Of a stretch of DNA of 9,162 nucleotides, positions 6,197 to 9,162 are shown piece by piece (within the stretch, counting starts at the first letter, position 1; each line of letters opens with the position of its first letter). The notes under the pieces were generated by a model, which worked only from the letters and a program-made list of their open reading frames with translations, did no database searches and was not told the origin of the DNA. The translations under genes and the position numbers were made by a program. The DNA is from an uncultured Phenylobacterium sp. (lineage in GTDB: Bacteria > Pseudomonadota > Alphaproteobacteria > Caulobacterales > Caulobacteraceae), in contig CAMFIW010000070.1 of assembly GCA_945952355.1 (NCBI GenBank), forward strand, positions 1-9,162. The letters are read 5' to 3'.

Positions 6197-7720
6197 ATGA
6201 CCACCGCCACAACCAAGTCCGATCTCGACCGCGCTCTCGCCCTGCTGGCGGAAGATCGCCCCGAAGAGGCCGCCGCCCTATCCGCCAAGGTCGCCGGGGC
6301 CCCGGGGTCGAGCCACCAATCCCTGGCCGCCCACTCTCAGATTCTGAAGGTCCTGGGCCGCCACGAGGAGGCGCTGGCTTTCGACCGGGAGGCCGTGGAC
6401 AGGTTCCCCCGGAGTCCGGTCTCCTGGCACAATCTCGCCGCCACGCTCGGCGACCTCGGTCGCGGCGAGGAGTCGCGCGCGGCCCTCGAGCGAGGCCTCA
6501 GCCTCGGGCTCGACGGGCCGCAGAGCTGGAGCGTCTACGCGCGGGCGCTCATGGCGGTGGGCGACCACGACAAGGCCGAGAAGGCCTATGTCGAGGCGCG
6601 CCGCCGCGCGCCCGCAGATGTCCGCCTCGCCTCTGAATACGCCAACTATGTCTGGATGCGGCGGGGCGACCTGAACCTGGCCCAGGCGGCGATGGACACC
6701 GCGTTCCACGCCGGCGCGCCGCCTGGGGAGCCTTTGCTGACCAAGGCCAAGCTGTTCGAGGCCGCGGGACAGCCGGAAACGGCCGCCCAGCTGCTGATGG
6801 CCGGCGCCGCGCGCCTGCCGCAGGACCTCGGTCTGGTCCTTGCCGCCGCACACGCCGCCGTGGAGATGGGCCTCCTGGCCGACGCCGAGCGGCTGGCGAA
6901 GTCGGCGGAGGTGCTTGCGCCGAAGACGCCCTCCGTGCTGAACCAGCTCGCGATCGTCTACCTCGCCACGGGCCGGCCAGCCCTGGCCCTCGACAAGGCG
7001 CGGCGAGGCCTGGAGATCGCGCCGTCGGACCAGTCGCTGCTGGGATGGGCCGCCACCGCCGCGCGCCTGACCGGTGACCCGCTCTACGGCCAGCTCTACG
7101 ACTATGACAACCTGGTCGCGACATACGACATCGACACGCCCGAGGGGTGGCCGAGCGTCGAGGCCTATCTTGCCGACCTGTCCGCCACGCTTCGGCGGAT
7201 CCACGTCTACGAGCAGCATCCCGCCCATCAATCGCTGCGGGGCGGAGCCCAGACCCTGCAGAACCTGACGGGGTCGTCGGAGCCGACGATCAAGGCCTTC
7301 TTCACCGCGATCGACCGGCCGATCCGTGATCATATCGCGAAGATCGGCGAGGGCGCGGACCCGCACCGTTCGCGCAACATCGGGAGCTACAAGGTCGAAG
7401 GCGCCTGGTCTGTGCTGTTGCGGCCAGGCGGGTTCCACAAGGACCACTTCCATCCGCAAGGCTGGCTGTCCTCGGCCTTCTATGTCGAGACGCCGGAGAC
7501 CGCCCTGGACCGCGAGGATCGCGAAGGTTGGCTTCGATTCGGCCAACCGCCGATCCGCACCCAGCCGCCGACGGCCGCCGACCACCATGTGCGGCCCAAG
7601 CCCGGGCGACTGGTCCTGTTCCCCTCCTACATGTGGCATGGCACCGTCCCGTTCACGACCCAGGAAGGCCGCATGACCATGGCCTTCGACGCCGTCCCCG
7701 CCGCCAAGGCCACGCCTTAA
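6197..7720 (+). CDS. TPR protein with C-terminal putative 2OG-Fe(II) oxygenase domain
   Basis: A 507-residue protein. Residues ~5-290 are helical tetratricopeptide-like repeats (for example GRHEEALAFDREAVDRFP, GDHDKAEKAYVEARRRAP, GRPALALDKARRGLEIAP). Residues ~390-500 match the 2OG-FeII_Oxy_5 type (PF13759): GGFHKDHFHPQGWLSSAFYV, then GWLRFGQPPI, PKPGRLVLFPSYMWHGTVPF and RMTMAFDAVP. Likely metal ligands are two of His414, His417 and His419 plus His481, with Arg492 placed for 2-oxoglutarate. The protein would be a cytoplasmic dioxygenase; substrate unknown. ATG 6197 is chosen over TTG 6161 because 6161 falls in a promoter-like box; neither has a clear ribosome binding site. It follows the beta-hydroxylase gene by 54 bases, and the two share architecture (TPR plus dioxygenase) but not dioxygenase family, suggesting related work on peptide substrates. 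Confidence 0.87.
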   Translation: MTTATTKSDLDRALALLAEDRPEEAAALSAKVAGAPGSSHQSLAAHSQILKVLGRHEEALAFDREAVDRFPRSPVSWHNLAATLGDLGRGEESRAALERGLSLGLDGPQSWSVYARALMAVGDHDKAEKAYVEARRRAPADVRLASEYANYVWMRRGDLNLAQAAMDTAFHAGAPPGEPLLTKAKLFEAAGQPETAAQLLMAGAARLPQDLGLVLAAAHAAVEMGLLADAERLAKSAEVLAPKTPSVLNQLAIVYLATGRPALALDKARRGLEIAPSDQSLLGWAATAARLTGDPLYGQLYDYDNLVATYDIDTPEGWPSVEAYLADLSATLRRIHVYEQHPAHQSLRGGAQTLQNLTGSSEPTIKAFFTAIDRPIRDHIAKIGEGADPHRSRNIGSYKVEGAWSVLLRPGGFHKDHFHPQGWLSSAFYVETPETALDREDREGWLRFGQPPIRTQPPTAADHHVRPKPGRLVLFPSYMWHGTVPFTTQEGRMTMAFDAVPAAKATP

Positions 7721-7736
7721 GCTGGCGCCCACACCC

Positions 7737-7754
7737 CCGACTCGCCCGAGTTGG
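7737..7754 (+). terminator. Terminator-like hairpin after the TPR-oxygenase gene
   Basis: CCGACTC (7737-7743) pairs with GAGTTGG (7748-7754) around a GCCC loop: seven pairs including one G-T wobble, 16 bases past the stop codon. It is followed by TTGCAT and not a T-run, so termination is plausible but not certain. Confidence 0.45.
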
Positions 7755-7807
7755 TTGCATCGGACCGAAGACGGCGCGAGACTCTCACCGGGTCTGGGGA
7801 ATGCGGC

Positions 7808-7981
7808 ATGGGTCTATCTATGGGCAGCGGCCACGAGCCGCCGGCGGACAGCACGATGACGGTCTTCACCTTCACCGAGCCGGACTCCCCGCACGCCATC
7901 GTCATCGGGCCGGGCCATGCGCCCTACTACGTGTTCGCTGACGGTCGGACGGAAGACGCCTCGCCCGAACTCGATAGCTAG
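7808..7981 (+). CDS. Small hypothetical protein (57 aa)
   Basis: An ORF from ATG 7808 to TAG 7979-7981, preceded at a good distance by GGGGA (about 7796-7800). An in-frame ATG at 7820 is possible; the frame also extends back to TTG 7751, but that lies inside the terminator hairpin. The 57-residue product is acidic, with no signal peptide or membrane segment. A Thr/Phe-rich beta-like stretch (TMTVFTFTEPD) is followed by HAIVIGPGHAPYYVFADGR, which reads like a small folded protein and not noncoding sequence. I do not recognise a family. Its last four bases overlap the end of the convergent MraY-like gene. It could be a real small protein or a chance ORF; codon bias and the ribosome binding site favour real. 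Confidence 0.5.
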   Translation: MGLSMGSGHEPPADSTMTVFTFTEPDSPHAIVIGPGHAPYYVFADGRTEDASPELDS

Positions 7982-9024
7982 CGCACCTTCAGCGCCAGGA
8001 TCACCAATAGGGCCGAGACGCCCAGGTGCAGCAACATGAAGCGAACGAGGACCTGGGTGTTCGACCAGCCCAACTCGCGTCGGCAGTGGTCATGTAGCGG
8101 AAAACGGATTCCGGCCAGGAAGCTCAGACCGAAGAACCGCTTCACAGCCACCTTCACTAGGCCCGTGGCCCCGTTCAGCAGGATCACAGAGCCCACGAGC
8201 AACAGGAACAACGGATTGTTGGTGGCCACCACCAGCATGCCGATCAGCAGACCCAGCGGCCGCGATCCGGCGTCGCCCATCAGGACCTGGCTCGGGGCGG
8301 CGTTGTACCAGAGGTAGCCCGCCACGCAGCCAACCATCAGGAAGGCCATGATCGCCCAGGTCGCACCGTCCCTGTTCACCGGGATGTTGAGGTGTCGGGC
8401 GACCACCTCGTTGCCGATGACGGCGTACAGCAGGCCGCCCAGGATCATGATCGCGGTCGCCGTAAGGCTGCCCGACACGCCATCGACGCCGTCCGAACAG
8501 TTGGTGGCGTTGATCGACAGCCAGATCAGCGCCGTGGCTATGGGAATTGCGAGCCATGGCGCGAGCGTGATCGCGCCCTTCCAGCCTGGCAGCCAGATTG
8601 TGGTCGGCGAAAAGCCATAGATGACCAGCGAGGCGCACAGCGCGATCGCGAGATCCATCACCGCGAGCTCGTATTCCGAGAACCCGCCCCGCCGGTCGTC
8701 GAAATAGCCGACCGCCATCGCCGCCAGCATCAGGGGCACGGTGAGCAGGCAGCGGGACCCGAACGGCAGGAAGATCAGGCAAGCGACACAGAAGACGCTG
8801 ACAAAGATCACCCCCGCGCTCAGCGGCTTGCCGACGCTCGCTTCGGCGTTGACGGCGAAGGCGCGGCCGCGATCGGTGGGCAGCAGCCCCCACAGCCGGG
8901 GCAGGATCGTCCAGGTCACCAGGGCGCAGGTCGCGAAGCCGATGGCCGCCAGGAAGAAGAAGGAGTCGAACAGCCGCAGGGGACCCCAGGCACGGCCGAT
9001 AACGAGGTGGAGCCAGTTCAGCAT
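7978..9024 (-). CDS. Divergent MraY-family polyprenyl-phosphate glycosyl-1-phosphate transferase
   Basis: A 348-residue polytopic membrane protein with about ten hydrophobic segments, of the MraY/WecA superfamily that moves a sugar-1-phosphate from a UDP-sugar to undecaprenyl phosphate at the inner membrane. Catalytic signatures are present: YFDD (Asp109, Asp110), NATNCSDGVDG (Asn175, Asp178, Asp181), and MGDAGS with the expected Mg-binding Asp251. The C-terminal PLHDHCRRELGWSNTQVLVRF aligns with the MraY-specific PIHHHFE..GW....V.VRF region, so it is nearer MraY than WecA, but the His triad reads His311-Asp312-His313 and the usual K-x-GTPTMGG loop is replaced by SVGKPLSAG. It stands alone, away from any mur/fts division genes, downstream of a tRNA-Gln. 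It may be a specialised paralogue with a different sugar or acceptor, or a second MraY. There is no strong ribosome binding site before ATG 9024. Superfamily certain, substrate unknown. Confidence 0.88.
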   Translation of the reverse strand: MLNWLHLVIGRAWGPLRLFDSFFFLAAIGFATCALVTWTILPRLWGLLPTDRGRAFAVNAEASVGKPLSAGVIFVSVFCVACLIFLPFGSRCLLTVPLMLAAMAVGYFDDRRGGFSEYELAVMDLAIALCASLVIYGFSPTTIWLPGWKGAITLAPWLAIPIATALIWLSINATNCSDGVDGVSGSLTATAIMILGGLLYAVIGNEVVARHLNIPVNRDGATWAIMAFLMVGCVAGYLWYNAAPSQVLMGDAGSRPLGLLIGMLVVATNNPLFLLLVGSVILLNGATGLVKVAVKRFFGLSFLAGIRFPLHDHCRRELGWSNTQVLVRFMLLHLGVSALLVILALKVR

Positions 9025-9095
9025 GCGTACGAAATCCGCAGGTGTCCGGGCTCAGCGGCGCGGATCATGGAAGGCCTGGATCGCATCTAGGGAAG

Positions 9096-9162
9096 TGGCT
9101 GGGGAACTAGGACTCGAACCTAGAATGACGGTACCAGAAACCGTAGTGTTGCCAATTACACC
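9096..9162 (-). tRNA. tRNA-Gln (anticodon CUG), 5' end cut by window edge
   Basis: Read on the minus strand, the visible part has a D-arm (GTG/CAC stem with GG in the loop), an anticodon stem ACGGT/ACCGT around the loop TTCTGGT (anticodon CTG, reading CAG), a T-arm CTAGG-TTCGAGT-CCTAG, the acceptor 3' strand TTCCCCA, discriminator G, and encoded CCA at 9096-9098. About eight 5' nucleotides (the TGGGGAA half of the acceptor stem and position 8) lie beyond base 9162. The glutamine identity fits the CTG anticodon and the expected weak first U-A pair. Confidence 0.93.

Noticed and set aside
6278..7732. A 484-codon open frame on the minus strand opposite the TPR-oxygenase gene
   Set aside because: The plus strand has clear TPR and dioxygenase motifs; the antisense frame is compositional shadow only.
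9034..9065. ATCCGC / GCGGAT inverted repeat between the tRNA-Gln and the MraY-like gene
   Set aside because: Only six pairs with a 20-base loop and no T-tract; too weak to call a tRNA terminator.
9096..9162. tRNA-Gln 3' end as an attachment site for an integrated element
   Set aside because: No second copy of the tRNA 3' end, no integrase and no shift in composition is visible in the window.

Overview
The window is GC-rich and gene-dense and looks chromosomal. It probably comes from an alphaproteobacterium, most likely of the Caulobacterales (Caulobacter, Phenylobacterium or Brevundimonas type). This rests on strong G/C bias at third codon positions, an alphaproteobacterial-looking tRNA-Gln(CUG) with encoded CCA, putative promoters resembling the Caulobacter housekeeping pattern (TTGAC-like box, short spacer, CTA-containing -10 box) lying directly before start codons, and the gene mix. 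The genus assignment is inference. No insertion sequence, integrase, CRISPR array or phage gene is visible.

Layout. (1) 1-363: 3' end of a GMC (FAD-dependent) oxidoreductase, cut by the window edge. (2) 381-425: a long imperfect inverted repeat between it and the next gene. (3) 434-3060: a two-gene unit, oligopeptidase B (S9 serine peptidase with intact triad) overlapping by ATGA a GNAT acetyltransferase of the phosphinothricin/methionine-sulfoximine type. (4) 3057-4940: a probable copper unit. It has its own putative promoter, a 113-aa exported Cys/Met/His-containing protein with a proline-rich C-terminus, a 58-bp gap with several small hairpins (one covering the next gene's ribosome binding site), a Met/His-rich predicted outer-membrane beta-barrel, and a strong terminator-like hairpin. 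(5) 4988-7754: two consecutive genes that each join an N-terminal TPR region to a C-terminal Fe(II)/2-oxoglutarate dioxygenase domain, but of different families (aspartyl/asparaginyl beta-hydroxylase; putative 2OG-Fe(II) oxygenase), followed by a hairpin. (6) 7808-7981: a 57-residue hypothetical ORF whose end overlaps the convergent gene. (7) 7978-9024, minus strand: a divergent stand-alone MraY-family phosphoglycosyl transferase. (8) 9096-9162, minus strand: tRNA-Gln(CUG), missing about 8 nt of its 5' end.

The most interesting part is the copper unit. The small exported protein, its Cys-Cys-x-x-Cys motif, its PPP/PPR-rich end and the hairpin over the downstream ribosome binding site match the parts list of copper-responsive translated leaders (CutF of Rhodobacter, CruR of Bordetella). 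Here the leader precedes a Met/His-rich outer-membrane protein instead of a multicopper oxidase or a TonB-dependent receptor. The paired TPR-dioxygenases and the solitary MraY-like enzyme are the other two points worth following up. There is no gene-free stretch longer than 300 bases.
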